Positions 17,336-25,296 of a DNA stretch of 64,000 nt are shown here, one piece after another. Under the pieces are notes generated by a model. It was not told where the DNA came from. It searched no databases and was given only the letters and a program-made list of their open reading frames with translations. This stretch comes from Bin5 sp022827195 (GTDB taxonomy: Bacteria > Chloroflexota > Anaerolineae > Caldilineales > Caldilineaceae): positions 1,736,001-1,800,000 of the forward strand of contig OZ242331.1 of the NCBI GenBank assembly GCA_965208275.1, written 5' to 3'. How positions within the stretch are numbered: position 1 is the first letter of the stretch; each line of letters starts with the position of its first letter. Both the position numbers and the translations under genes were made by a program.

Positions 17336-18292
17336 ATGAATCCGACGTTCGATCTCGTCCCCTTTGCCACACTGCCCCGCCAGCAGTCACTCTTAGGGGC
17401 GCTCGTTCCAGTCCTGGCCGAATTAGACGCAATCGACGCAATCCTGCTTTCCGGTTCGCTGGCGCGTCAGGACGCCGACGACTGGAGCAGCGTTGACATT
17501 TGCCTCATGTGGAAAACGGGCGAGCAGGGCGCGACGACCCTGGAGCGGTGCGACGAGCTAAGGGATGCGCTGGATCGAGCAGTGGGGAGGGAAGGTTATC
17601 AGCTCGGGCTCGCAACCCGGAAGGAGGGCATCGACAGCCTGCTGGGCATCACCCTGGCGGGCGGCAGCGATTTCGGTCGTGAAGGTCAGGGCGTGGCGAG
17701 CGGTGTGATCTTCAGATTCTGCTGGGAGGCGTCAATATCAGAGAGCGATCTTTGGGTCCGCTCTGGTCCTGTCCGCCCAATCTACCTATCCCAGCGGCTT
17801 TCGTTTGAAGTGCGGGCCTCTCTGAAGAGGTGTGCATATCATTATGGCACGCCAGATTCGCACTTGATAGGGGCACAGCTAGGCCAGTTCTGGCTGTTGC
17901 TGGCGCAACTGCCCACAATCCTGGAGCGCCGTGAAGATCTCGCCGCACACACCTTACTTGGTGAGACGCGCTCGCTCTTGCTTGACCTGGTCGTGGCCCT
18001 GAACGGGGCCACCCGCCCCACTTCAACCGCGCGCGTCAATCGTTTCCTGGGGCCGGACCAGCAGCAGGCATTCGAGAAGAGCCTGGGGTTAGGGCGGATC
18101 TCCTCCGGCGCGACATCGCCGAAATCAAACTGGATCGGTCAGGCCGTCGCGTTGATAGTCCTCTACCGCTGGTACGCCCCGCAACTTTGCGACAGATTCT
18201 GCGCGCCGTACCCGCAACAGGCCGAAGACACCGTCCTCGATCTGATGCGCTCCCGGCTCGATGGCTGGCCCGCCGTGATAGAGACCGGCTGA
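17336..18292 (+). CDS. Nucleotidyltransferase-like protein with altered active site
   Basis: 318 residues from the ATG at 17336. Residues 35-60 read AILLSGSLARQDADDWSSVDICLMW, the fold signature of Pol-beta-type nucleotidyltransferases (GSxARxxADxxSDxD). Here the first catalytic Asp is Ser (S52) and the position after D54-I is Cys, so the usual metal-binding pair is incomplete. The remainder is helical with LIGAQLGQFWLLLAQ and LLDLVVALNGATRPTSTARVNRFLGP, like the helical partner domain of aminoglycoside- or lincosamide-type transferases. It may be a non-catalytic relative or use other ligands. Frames further upstream (from 17075) lack a ribosome site and pass through the promoter, so I reject them. 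Confidence 0.6.
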   Translation: MNPTFDLVPFATLPRQQSLLGALVPVLAELDAIDAILLSGSLARQDADDWSSVDICLMWKTGEQGATTLERCDELRDALDRAVGREGYQLGLATRKEGIDSLLGITLAGGSDFGREGQGVASGVIFRFCWEASISESDLWVRSGPVRPIYLSQRLSFEVRASLKRCAYHYGTPDSHLIGAQLGQFWLLLAQLPTILERREDLAAHTLLGETRSLLLDLVVALNGATRPTSTARVNRFLGPDQQQAFEKSLGLGRISSGATSPKSNWIGQAVALIVLYRWYAPQLCDRFCAPYPQQAEDTVLDLMRSRLDGWPAVIETG

Positions 18293-18378
18293 ACCGTGCC
18301 AGGGGCTCGCCAGGGTCTCAGATGGCCGAGTCTAAGGGTGGCTGCGGCCACGCCTTCAGCTAATGTTCGCTGCCAATA

Positions 18379-19524
18379 TCACTCGTCCTCGGCGCGGCGC
18401 ACGTAGATGGGATTGCTGAAAATCCAGCCTCGCAACTTTCCCCAGCGATGCTTCCAGACCTCGACACGGTAAACGCTCGGATCGCGTACGTCGTAGGAGA
18501 TTGCGTTGGCATGTCCTTGGGAGATGACGCGACCGTTGCGCAGCAGACGGATTTGGGCCTGGCCCGGCGCGCGTACTTGCAAACGGAGACAGCTCCCTGC
18601 CGGCAACGTGACCGTGTCTCCCATTATCGCGACCGTTTTTTGGGCCACGGCCCCCGCTTCCACCTCTGCCCAGAAGCGAAAGCCCTGCGTAGGCCCGACC
18701 AGGTCGTACCCGACCCAGCAGTGCCCCTGCCGCAATCCATCCAGGACCAGCTCACGATCGTGCCGCACATTCTCATGGCGAAAGTCGGAGTCGGCCTCTT
18801 CCGCCTGACCAAGGAAGGGGACCCTGGTCAGTACATGGGTATTCAGCGCGCGGGCGCACTCCTCGTAAGTCATGAAGCGGCGGCTGATTGGCCCTCTGCG
18901 GAGGACGACTGCGTGTACGTCGGTCCCGCCCAGGGCGACAATCGGGCGATCCTGCATCAATTCATCCCACTTTTGCAGCATGGCCGGCATCGGGCCAAAG
19001 GTGAAGCAGTGGGGAAGGACCGCCACAAGGATGGCCCGGAGGTAACTGGTGGTAAAGCCGCGGAAGCTGGACAGGTAGTTCCACAGCTCGATGCCGCAGT
19101 AGCCGGTAACCTCCCAGTTGCGCCAGGGATAGGTATCCGAAAACAGTCTTGTTCCCTGTTCGATCGGATGGGCGAGGAATGCGAGCGCGTTCTGCTGACG
19201 CACGGCGTCGATCAGCTGCTGCGGGTCCTTTGCCTGGCCGCTGACGTCGGTCTCGACGCCCAGGCAGAGCATGTGGTTGCCCGATTCCTTCCGCTCAGTG
19301 TCGTGGACCTCCTGGCCGACGAGCGTGAGGACCCCGCGGCGGTACCCCTCCTCCTCTTCCCGCACCAGCACATTGTGGTCCGTTACGAAGACAAAGTCCA
19401 GGCCCCCGCGCACTGCCCCGTCGATCAGTTCGTCGAAAGACCCACTACCGTCGCTGTGGGTCGTGTGCATATGGATATTGCCGAAGTATTCGTGTACGTG
19501 GTCGTCGGGACCTGTCCGGGCCAT
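18379..19524 (-). CDS. PHP-domain metallohydrolase (CehA/McbA type)
   Basis: 381 residues from the ATG at 19524, preceded by GAGGA five bases upstream; an in-frame TTG at 19539 is less likely. The PHP metal site is clear: GNIHMHTTHSDGSGSF (His18, His20, Asp25), FVFVTDHNVL, LVGQEVHD and later ALGGTDVHAVV. The C-terminal 90 residues form a beta-rich appendage seen in CehA-like proteins. PHP hydrolases cleave phosphate esters or, in the CehA/McbA group, carbamate and related esters using two or three metal ions. It lies 98 bp downstream of trmI on the same strand. The physiological substrate is unknown. Confidence 0.85.
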   Translation of the reverse strand: MARTGPDDHVHEYFGNIHMHTTHSDGSGSFDELIDGAVRGGLDFVFVTDHNVLVREEEEGYRRGVLTLVGQEVHDTERKESGNHMLCLGVETDVSGQAKDPQQLIDAVRQQNALAFLAHPIEQGTRLFSDTYPWRNWEVTGYCGIELWNYLSSFRGFTTSYLRAILVAVLPHCFTFGPMPAMLQKWDELMQDRPIVALGGTDVHAVVLRRGPISRRFMTYEECARALNTHVLTRVPFLGQAEEADSDFRHENVRHDRELVLDGLRQGHCWVGYDLVGPTQGFRFWAEVEAGAVAQKTVAIMGDTVTLPAGSCLRLQVRAPGQAQIRLLRNGRVISQGHANAISYDVRDPSVYRVEVWKHRWGKLRGWIFSNPIYVRRAEDE

Positions 19525-19622
19525 AGTCTTCCTCTTCAAGTCTTGTGCAAGGTAGGCGCCTATTCCGCTTCCACCCAGGCAAAGGCCCTATTGCATCATC
19601 CTCGGGAACCTGTCTGTTTGCG

Positions 19623-20651
19623 TCAGGGGAGCTTCGGCTTAGGGTGTTGGCCCTCTGCCAAATCCTGCGCCCGCCTCACCTCTTCATCGGCGATGCGGTC
19701 CTCCAATGCCTTGCGTGCTTCATATCTCTTTCGCTCCTGCGAGAGCCAGCGCCGCGGCTCCGAGGGATCGACAACAGGGCGAGCCGAAATCAGGAATCCG
19801 GTATGGCCGACCATGCTGTCGTCGGGGCGGAGCCGGTCAGGCACCGGCTTGTACTTGCGTACAAGAATCTCTTCCACGCCAATGTCGGCAAAGCCGCCTT
19901 TCTCGAGCTCGGCCAGCAGCTGAGTGACCTGGTTGGTGGTCGGGACCAGCGCGGCAAAGAATGATCCCGGCCGCAGCGCGGTGTGCGCTTTGTCGACGAA
20001 AAGCCAGGGCGTACGCACGTCGAGAACCAGGGCGTCGACGCTGGTCTGCGCAAAGCCGTCCAGGATCGACGCGTGGTACAGGTCGACATATTGCAGCAGG
20101 CCCATCTGGGTCAGATTCCTGCGCGCCACTCTGAGGTGCTCTTCGCGAATCTCGTAGGAGTAGACCCGGCCGGTCGGCGCCACCGCCCAGGCAAGTGCGA
20201 TCGCAAGCGCGCCGCTGCCCGTTCCCGCCTCGATCACCCGCGAGCCGGCCCGCAGGCTCAGCCGCTGCACTATCATGGCCGCGTCCTTCGGGTAGATAAT
20301 CTGCGTGTTGCGCTTTATGCGCGTCATCCGGTCGTCGAGCGAGGGTTCCAGCAGCAGCAACGCGTGCCCCAAATGGCTCTGCACCGTTGTACCGTATGGC
20401 AGGTTCAGCAGGTCGTCGTGCCTGGTCGTGCCCAAATGGGAGTGAAACTGGCGGCCCGGCTCGAGCCGCAAGAGGTTCCGCTTTCCTCCAGCGCTGACAA
20501 GCAGCACAAGATCGCCGGCCTTCGTCAGATTCGCGGCGCTTTCAGATGGGGCAGCTTCATTGCCCCTTCCCGCAGTTAAGTTAGAACCGCCGCTATCTTC
20601 GCCGGCCTCGCTTGCAGGCGACTCTTCCTTGAATCGGGCTTGCGCTGTCAC
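19623..20651 (-). CDS. trmI: tRNA (adenine-58-N1)-methyltransferase
   Basis: 342 residues. The enzyme puts m1A at position 58 of the tRNA T-loop using S-adenosylmethionine and works as a tetramer. Core motifs are RNTQIIYPKDAAMIV (the family's TQ-IYPKD signature), VIEAGTGSGALAIALA (SAM-binding motif I), VYSYEIREEHLRVARRNL, VDALVLDVRTPW (motif IV) and FFAALVPTTNQV. The first 45 residues are low-complexity and extend beyond most homologues, so a later start is possible, although no better Met with a ribosome site is seen. A TTGCCG/TATAAT promoter lies 100 bp upstream. The PHP gene follows on the same strand. Confidence 0.9.
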   Translation of the reverse strand: MTAQARFKEESPASEAGEDSGGSNLTAGRGNEAAPSESAANLTKAGDLVLLVSAGGKRNLLRLEPGRQFHSHLGTTRHDDLLNLPYGTTVQSHLGHALLLLEPSLDDRMTRIKRNTQIIYPKDAAMIVQRLSLRAGSRVIEAGTGSGALAIALAWAVAPTGRVYSYEIREEHLRVARRNLTQMGLLQYVDLYHASILDGFAQTSVDALVLDVRTPWLFVDKAHTALRPGSFFAALVPTTNQVTQLLAELEKGGFADIGVEEILVRKYKPVPDRLRPDDSMVGHTGFLISARPVVDPSEPRRWLSQERKRYEARKALEDRIADEEVRRAQDLAEGQHPKPKLP

Positions 20652-20753
20652 CTATTTTTGCCTCACAACTCTTCGCCCCGCAATCATCTGTTTCTGCGCG
20701 CCATGCTCCGGCGTCCGGCGAGCGAACATAAACAGCCTCGATGCTCCAGACAG

Positions 20754-20783
20754 ATTATAGACACATGGAAGCCGGTTCGGCAA
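20754..20783 (-). promoter_or_regulatory. Promoter of trmI
   Basis: On the minus strand: TTGCCG (20783-20778), 18 bp, then a perfect TATAAT (20759-20754). The start would fall near 20747, some 95 nt before the trmI ATG. Confidence 0.5.
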
Positions 20784-20879
20784 GGGAGTGCAGGTTGCGG
20801 CCCGCCTGCTATCGATTGCCCCGAATCTCGGCTTGCCGCGACCTGCCCGCCTCGATCGACTCAAGTGGGGGAACGGCAA

Positions 20880-20908
20880 TTGACACACTTTATTGGCATG
20901 TGTACAAT
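20880..20908 (+). promoter_or_regulatory. Strong sigma-70-type promoter for the lipoprotein gene
   Basis: TTGACA (20880-20885), 17 bp, TACAAT (20903-20908). The -35 is consensus and the -10 matches five of six bases, one of the best promoters in the window. Transcription should start near 20915 and run through a 275-nt leader to the ATG at 21190. Confidence 0.7.
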
Positions 20909-21189
20909 TCGATTGAAGATGGCGCAGGCGATTCGGCGTCCAAACAGATCGCGGATCGCTGTGTTCAGCCGGTTCGATCGCCGGCCCTGCCAATGCAATC
21001 GAGGGGACAGCTGAAAGGGCCTTCAGTCCCTTCCTTCTCCATGTCCTTGTTCTGGCGCCCCGACCTGGTACAGCGGGAAAAGTCATTCAGATTTTACTGA
21101 CACAAAAGCAGTGCGGCGCCCAGGTAGGCCGCAGCTCTTAACTGGATTCTCTTCATCGGGAGTCCACTTCAACCACCAGGAGGTCTCGC

Positions 21190-22239
21190 ATGAAGAATCG
21201 CGTCACATTTTGGGCTGTGCTCTTGCTTGTCGTCGCGCTCGTGTTTTCAGGCTGCACGCCCCGCGTCGGCGCCGGCTCCGTCGTCGAAAGAGACCCTAAT
21301 ACGCTTTTCGTTGACCTGCCGGCTCTGGTTGTGGATTACGATTCCGACGGCACCGCTTCGGTCGGCGGCCTGACGCACATGGACATCGGCAACACGGAGG
21401 CCCCCGGCGGTGTCGTCCTGCCGGCTGGAATCAGACTGGGCCTCGCGACCGCGCTCTACGGCATGTCGCTCGACCCAACCTGGGTCCAATACTTCACAGC
21501 CGCCAACATCCAACACCTGCAGGTGAACAACGGCCCGGAGGGTATCTTTCTCATGGTGAACGGGCGCCAGATTCCCTCTCTCGTCTGGGATGGAGGTTCG
21601 CTCGTGGCAACTTCCGATGCGATCGACGCAGTCGGTCTTGGCGTTCCCGCGCTCAACAAAGTGCTGCCGCTGGTGCGTAACTTCGGCCTCGGTCTCGTTC
21701 TGCGATTCCCCGTGGCCGAGGGAACCGAGTTGCTCCCATTGACAGGGCAGCCTGAAAGCGAAGAAGCAATCCGGGCGCGAGAGACCCAGGCGCAGATGGC
21801 AGAGCTGATTGGCGGCCTGCCGGCGATTGACCTCCCCATCGTCTACCATGCCGATGGCAGCTTCACCCTTGCCGAACTGACCGACACCGAGTGGTCCGCA
21901 CTGACGCTCGTGCCCTTCTGGGCCTTCCGCCTCTCTCCTGCGATAATCTCCAGCCTGTCGGAAGCCGGAATCTCGGTCATCACCCTGCAGACCAACAAGG
22001 AAGGAATCCACATCGGCGTCAACGACATCGCCCTTCCTTACTTGTCCTGGGGCAGCGGAGAGGTGCAGAATATCCTCGCGATTGTGAAGGAGTCCGGCCT
22101 GCTGGAGACGGTTGAGGCGTTGTTCCCCGGCGGAAGCATTTACGAAGTTGTTGGCCTCGTGGAGAGCATGCTGCCACTGATACAGATGACCGATGTCAAC
22201 GTCACCGTCTTTCTGCCGGGCTCTCAGATGGGCAATTGA
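21190..22239 (+). CDS. Lipoprotein of unknown function with an internal duplication
   Basis: 349 residues. The ATG has AGGAGGT eight bases upstream. The signal peptide ends in lipobox VFSGC (Cys22). I do not recognise a named family. The protein contains two copies of one module. The first (about 40-175) reads DLPALVVDYDSDGTASVGGL, IQHLQVNNGPEGIFLMVNG, IPSLVWDGGS and LVRNFGLGLVLRFP. The second (about 208-340) reads DLPIVYHADGSFTLAEL, ISVITLQTNKEGIHIGVND, LPYLSWGSGE and LLPLIQMTDVNVTVFLP. Each ends in a helix-rich segment and a beta strand. It is transcribed alone between a strong promoter and a perfect terminator, suggesting an abundant surface protein that binds something in two similar sites. 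Confidence 0.75.
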   Translation: MKNRVTFWAVLLLVVALVFSGCTPRVGAGSVVERDPNTLFVDLPALVVDYDSDGTASVGGLTHMDIGNTEAPGGVVLPAGIRLGLATALYGMSLDPTWVQYFTAANIQHLQVNNGPEGIFLMVNGRQIPSLVWDGGSLVATSDAIDAVGLGVPALNKVLPLVRNFGLGLVLRFPVAEGTELLPLTGQPESEEAIRARETQAQMAELIGGLPAIDLPIVYHADGSFTLAELTDTEWSALTLVPFWAFRLSPAIISSLSEAGISVITLQTNKEGIHIGVNDIALPYLSWGSGEVQNILAIVKESGLLETVEALFPGGSIYEVVGLVESMLPLIQMTDVNVTVFLPGSQMGN

Positions 22240-22308
22240 GTCACTTTTGGGCGCTCCGGCCGGTTCGAGGCGCCTGCTATCACGGGGCGAGTGGGCTGGT
22301 GTACCTTT

Positions 22309-22341
22309 AAGAGCAGGCGTAGTGGACCTACGCCTGCTCTT
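22309..22341. terminator. Perfect 14-bp intrinsic terminator between convergent genes
   Basis: AAGAGCAGGCGTAG pairs perfectly with CTACGCCTGCTCTT around a 5-nt loop. It is followed by TTCATTT on the plus strand; the minus strand reads into AAGGT, without a T-run. It ends the lipoprotein transcript and may also serve the SIS gene converging from the right, though it lies beyond that gene's end. Confidence 0.85.
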
Positions 22342-22424
22342 TTCATTTGCCTCTTTTGAGATTATGTCGCAGACGTCGCCGGCAGCCAGTCACCGTGAAT
22401 CCCGCATCCAGCCATTGACCGTAC

Positions 22425-23471
22425 CTAGCGCGTTTCGGTAATTTTGCTCAGCCCGCGCGGATGGTCGGGATCGAAGTCGCGGGCGAGAGCAAGGTAGAGG
22501 GCAAGTAGCTGCCCGGGCACGACGGCCAGAAGCGGCGAAAGCCAGTCGGGTACGGGTGGAAAAGGAAAGCGGGAGCGGCCAGTTTCGAGGATGGCTTCGT
22601 CGCTGCTGACGCACAGGAGCTCGGCTCTGAGATCGCGCAGCTGCTCGACAAGGGCGCGCATCTCCGGCGCGAGGATGCCGCTCGAAGCAACGACAATCGC
22701 CGAAAATCCAGGCTCGATCAGGCTCACCGGGCCGTGGAGGAAGTCGGCGCTGCTGTATGGTTCGGCCAGTGTATAGGTCAACTCTTTCAGCTTCAGCGCG
22801 ATCTCAAAGGTAGTCGAATAGTTATACCCCCTGCCTACGACGACACAGTTGCGCATATATCGATAGCGTTCGGCCAGGCGTTCGACGTCCCCGTTCATTG
22901 CCAGAGTCTGGCGCATGAGAGATGGCGCCTGCTGAAGTGTTTCGATGCGATCCGCATCTCCCGCCAGGTGCGCCGACAAGAGGCCGACGGCGAAGAGCTG
23001 CGCCGTGTACGTCTTGGTCGCCGCGATCGACCGCTCCCGTCCGGCCCGCAGCGCGACGACATGATCGGCCTGCTGCGCCAGGGGAGACGCCTCCGAGTTT
23101 GTAATCGCAGCCGTCATATGGCCCTGGCGTTTGCCCTCTGCCAGAACGCTGACGATGTCTGGACTCTGGCCGCTCTGGCTGATTCCGAGGACGAGGGTGC
23201 CCGGAGCGAAGAGAGGAGGGCGTTGGTACAGAGTGAAGAGGCTGGGGGTGGTCAGCATCACCGGCAGCCGGTTGTTGGCCCCCAGCAGATACTGGGCATA
23301 GCGCGCTGCGTTGTCGCTCGTGCCCCTGGCGGCAATTACGATCTGGCGTATGTCGGCAACGCGCATGCCGGCGACCAGTTCGTCCAGCGCGCCCTGCCCG
23401 TCCTGCCAAAAGCGCGCGATCACATCCGGCTGCTCCAGTATTTCCTGAAAGAGAATCGGGTCCGAGCCCAT
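22425..23471 (-). CDS. SIS-domain sugar-phosphate isomerase/deaminase (GlmS C-terminal-like)
   Basis: 348 residues from the ATG at 23471, chosen because AGGTGG lies five bases upstream; a GTG three codons earlier overlaps that site. Two SIS domains are visible: the first with IVIAARGTSDNAARYAQYLL and VLGISQSGQSPDIVS, the second with CVVVGRGYNYSTTFEIALKLKELTY and SADFLHGPVSLIE (the ADFLHGP motif of AgaS and GlmS-type isomerases). The glutaminase half of GlmS is absent, so it probably acts on an amino-sugar or fructosamine phosphate and can use free ammonia or run as a deaminase. It is monocistronic and divergent from the acyl-CoA dehydrogenase gene. Confidence 0.85.
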   Translation of the reverse strand: MGSDPILFQEILEQPDVIARFWQDGQGALDELVAGMRVADIRQIVIAARGTSDNAARYAQYLLGANNRLPVMLTTPSLFTLYQRPPLFAPGTLVLGISQSGQSPDIVSVLAEGKRQGHMTAAITNSEASPLAQQADHVVALRAGRERSIAATKTYTAQLFAVGLLSAHLAGDADRIETLQQAPSLMRQTLAMNGDVERLAERYRYMRNCVVVGRGYNYSTTFEIALKLKELTYTLAEPYSSADFLHGPVSLIEPGFSAIVVASSGILAPEMRALVEQLRDLRAELLCVSSDEAILETGRSRFPFPPVPDWLSPLLAVVPGQLLALYLALARDFDPDHPRGLSKITETR

Positions 23472-23510
23472 TGTCGCCACCTTTTGGTCCGCTGGACGAA
23501 GTTCCCGTAG

Positions 23511-23519
23511 AGTATAACA
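23511..23519 (-). promoter_or_regulatory. Extended -10 promoter for the SIS gene
   Basis: The minus strand reads TGTTATACT (TGn plus TATACT), about 40 bp upstream of the ATG at 23471. No convincing -35 box is present. A start near 23504 would give a 33-nt leader. Confidence 0.5.
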
Positions 23520-23572
23520 CCCTCCTGACCGATATCATGTCCTGTGAACTGCCTTAGACGAGGATCACTACA

Positions 23573-24712
23573 ATGTACGAGCTTCCCGAAGATATCAAGA
23601 TGCTGCGCGAGCTAGCGATCGAATTTACCGCCCGAGAAATCATCCCGCGCGCCGAGCACTACGATCAGTCCGACGAGTGGCCTTGGGACATCTTCCAAAA
23701 GGCCCGCGAGGTCGGTCTCGTCAACCTCAATATTCCGGAGGAGTACGGAGGCATGGGCGCCACTGCGCTCGAGGAGTGCGTGATTTCGGAGGCGATGGCC
23801 TACGGCTGCTCCGGCATTCAGACCGCGCTGATGCTGAATCAACTGGCCATACTGCCGCTTCTGATTGCCGGCAGCGACGAGCAGAAGCGGCGCTACCTGC
23901 CCTGGATCGCTGACGAAGGCAAGGTCGCCGCCTACTGCATGACCGAGCCCGACGCCGGTTCAGACGTAGCCGGGATCAAGACCACGGCCGTTCGCCGCGG
24001 CGACACATACTTGCTCAACGGTCTCAAGACCTGGATTACCGACGGTCCTGTCGCCAGCTTCTTCGCGGTTTTCGCCAAGACCGATCCCGAAGCTGCCCAC
24101 AAGGGGATGAGCTGCTTCATTGTCGAACGGGACTGGCCGGGCGTGAGCACAGGGCAGCCGCTCAAAAAGATGGGACAGCAGGCCGCCCAGGCCTGCCAGG
24201 TCTTTTTTGAGAGTGTCGAGGTACCGGTCGCCAACCGGTTGGGCGAGGAGGGCGATGGCTTCAGGATCGCAATGCAGGCTTTCGACATCAGCCGCCCGGG
24301 CGTTGCCACGGCGGCGGTCGGCGTTTCCTGGCGCGCGCTGGACGAGGCGGTCGCATACGCCGGCGAACGCACCGCATTCGGACAGCCCATCGCCCACTTC
24401 CAGGGCGTAGGCTTCATGCTGGCCGACATGGCGATCCGCGTCGAAGCCGGCCGCCTGCTCGCCTACAAGGCCGCCTGGGAGGTCGACCAGGGCGTCCGCA
24501 ACACCATGTCGGCCTCGATCGCAAAGGCTTACTGCGCCGAGGCCGCCATGAAAAACGCGACCGACGCCGTGCAGGTCTTTGGCGGCAACGGCTACAGCCG
24601 CGAATATCCGGTTGAGAAACTGATGCGCGACGCCAAGATCTATCAGATCTACGAAGGCACGACCCAGATCCAGCAGATGGTCATCTCGCGTGAACTGTAC
24701 CGCAACCGTTAG
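23573..24712 (+). CDS. Acyl-CoA dehydrogenase
   Basis: 379 residues, the standard short/medium-chain length. The FAD enzyme forms the trans-2 double bond in acyl-CoA and passes electrons to ETF. Conserved parts are NLNIPEEYGGMGA, AYCMTEPDAGSDVAG (signature 1), KTWITDGPVA, ARERTAFG-type AGERTAFGQPI, QVFGGNGYSREYPVEKLMRDAKI (signature 2) and QIYEGTTQIQ, whose Glu is the catalytic base in the short- and medium-chain type. A plain single gene with ATG start and no other fatty-acid genes beside it, so chain length or branched-chain specificity cannot be told. Confidence 0.93.
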   Translation: MYELPEDIKMLRELAIEFTAREIIPRAEHYDQSDEWPWDIFQKAREVGLVNLNIPEEYGGMGATALEECVISEAMAYGCSGIQTALMLNQLAILPLLIAGSDEQKRRYLPWIADEGKVAAYCMTEPDAGSDVAGIKTTAVRRGDTYLLNGLKTWITDGPVASFFAVFAKTDPEAAHKGMSCFIVERDWPGVSTGQPLKKMGQQAAQACQVFFESVEVPVANRLGEEGDGFRIAMQAFDISRPGVATAAVGVSWRALDEAVAYAGERTAFGQPIAHFQGVGFMLADMAIRVEAGRLLAYKAAWEVDQGVRNTMSASIAKAYCAEAAMKNATDAVQVFGGNGYSREYPVEKLMRDAKIYQIYEGTTQIQQMVISRELYRNR

Positions 24713-25296
24713 TGGCCGCGCCCGCGGTTGCGAAATCCCTAGCAGCGCCTGCCTTTGCACATTCTATTCTTTGTCTTGCCCAGGACCAGGCAACTGACTT
24801 CCGGTCGCTGATCAATGCAGTTGCTAGCCGTCATCGCCATCGGTCGCGGGGGGCCTGCAAGGGGCGACTCCGCACTCAGCGCTGCCGCGGCGGCACAGGG
24901 CTGGCCGGCGCCGGACCGCAGGCGCGGCCAATGGCCGGTGGATGGTCGGTCCCGTCTGCCCTACGAGCAGACTCAAGCGGCCTGACAGTCCGCGCTGCGC
25001 GGCCGCACTGAAACGATCACCTGGTATATACCTACCAAGCGGCGGCGGTACCGGCCGACCGGGAGATTCTCTTCCAAGTAAGTGTGCGCTTGCCTTGTCA
25101 AACAGAGGCTCTCTTTCGTTGACAGTACCGGCAAAAGAAAGTAGAATAAGGGACGGTTGCCTGCTTCTTTCACCCAATAGCCGGCGCGTTCGCGCGGCTG
25201 TCAGGGACGGGCAATCATTTGCCGCTATGAACGGGAAAAAGAGATAGAGTTGGCTTCCCTTTGCGGGGATGATGACCAGCGCTGCGAGGAGGATTC
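24713..25296. other. 584-bp intergenic region before the EF-G paralogue
   Basis: The first 370 bp show no gene, tRNA or terminator I can defend. A clear promoter stands at 25119-25147 and is followed by a 145-nt leader and the ribosome site GAGGAGG before 25297. Confidence 0.5.
25119..25147 (+). promoter_or_regulatory. Strong promoter of the EF-G paralogue
   Basis: TTGACA (25119-25124), 17 bp, TAGAAT (25142-25147): a consensus -35 and five of six -10 bases. Start near 25154. Confidence 0.7.

Larger units (their letters stand above)
20652..21189. other. 538-bp divergent intergenic region
   Basis: Separates trmI (minus) from the duplicated-module lipoprotein (plus). It holds one good promoter for each direction (listed separately). 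The open frames inside it have no ribosome sites or family resemblance, so I see no gene. The plus-strand leader after the promoter at 20880 is about 275 nt, long enough for a regulatory RNA structure, but I recognise none. Confidence 0.5.

Noticed and set aside
18448..19923. Plus-strand frame of 491 codons across PHP and trmI genes
   Set aside because: Runs antisense to two recognised genes and through their intergenic gap; no domain is seen.
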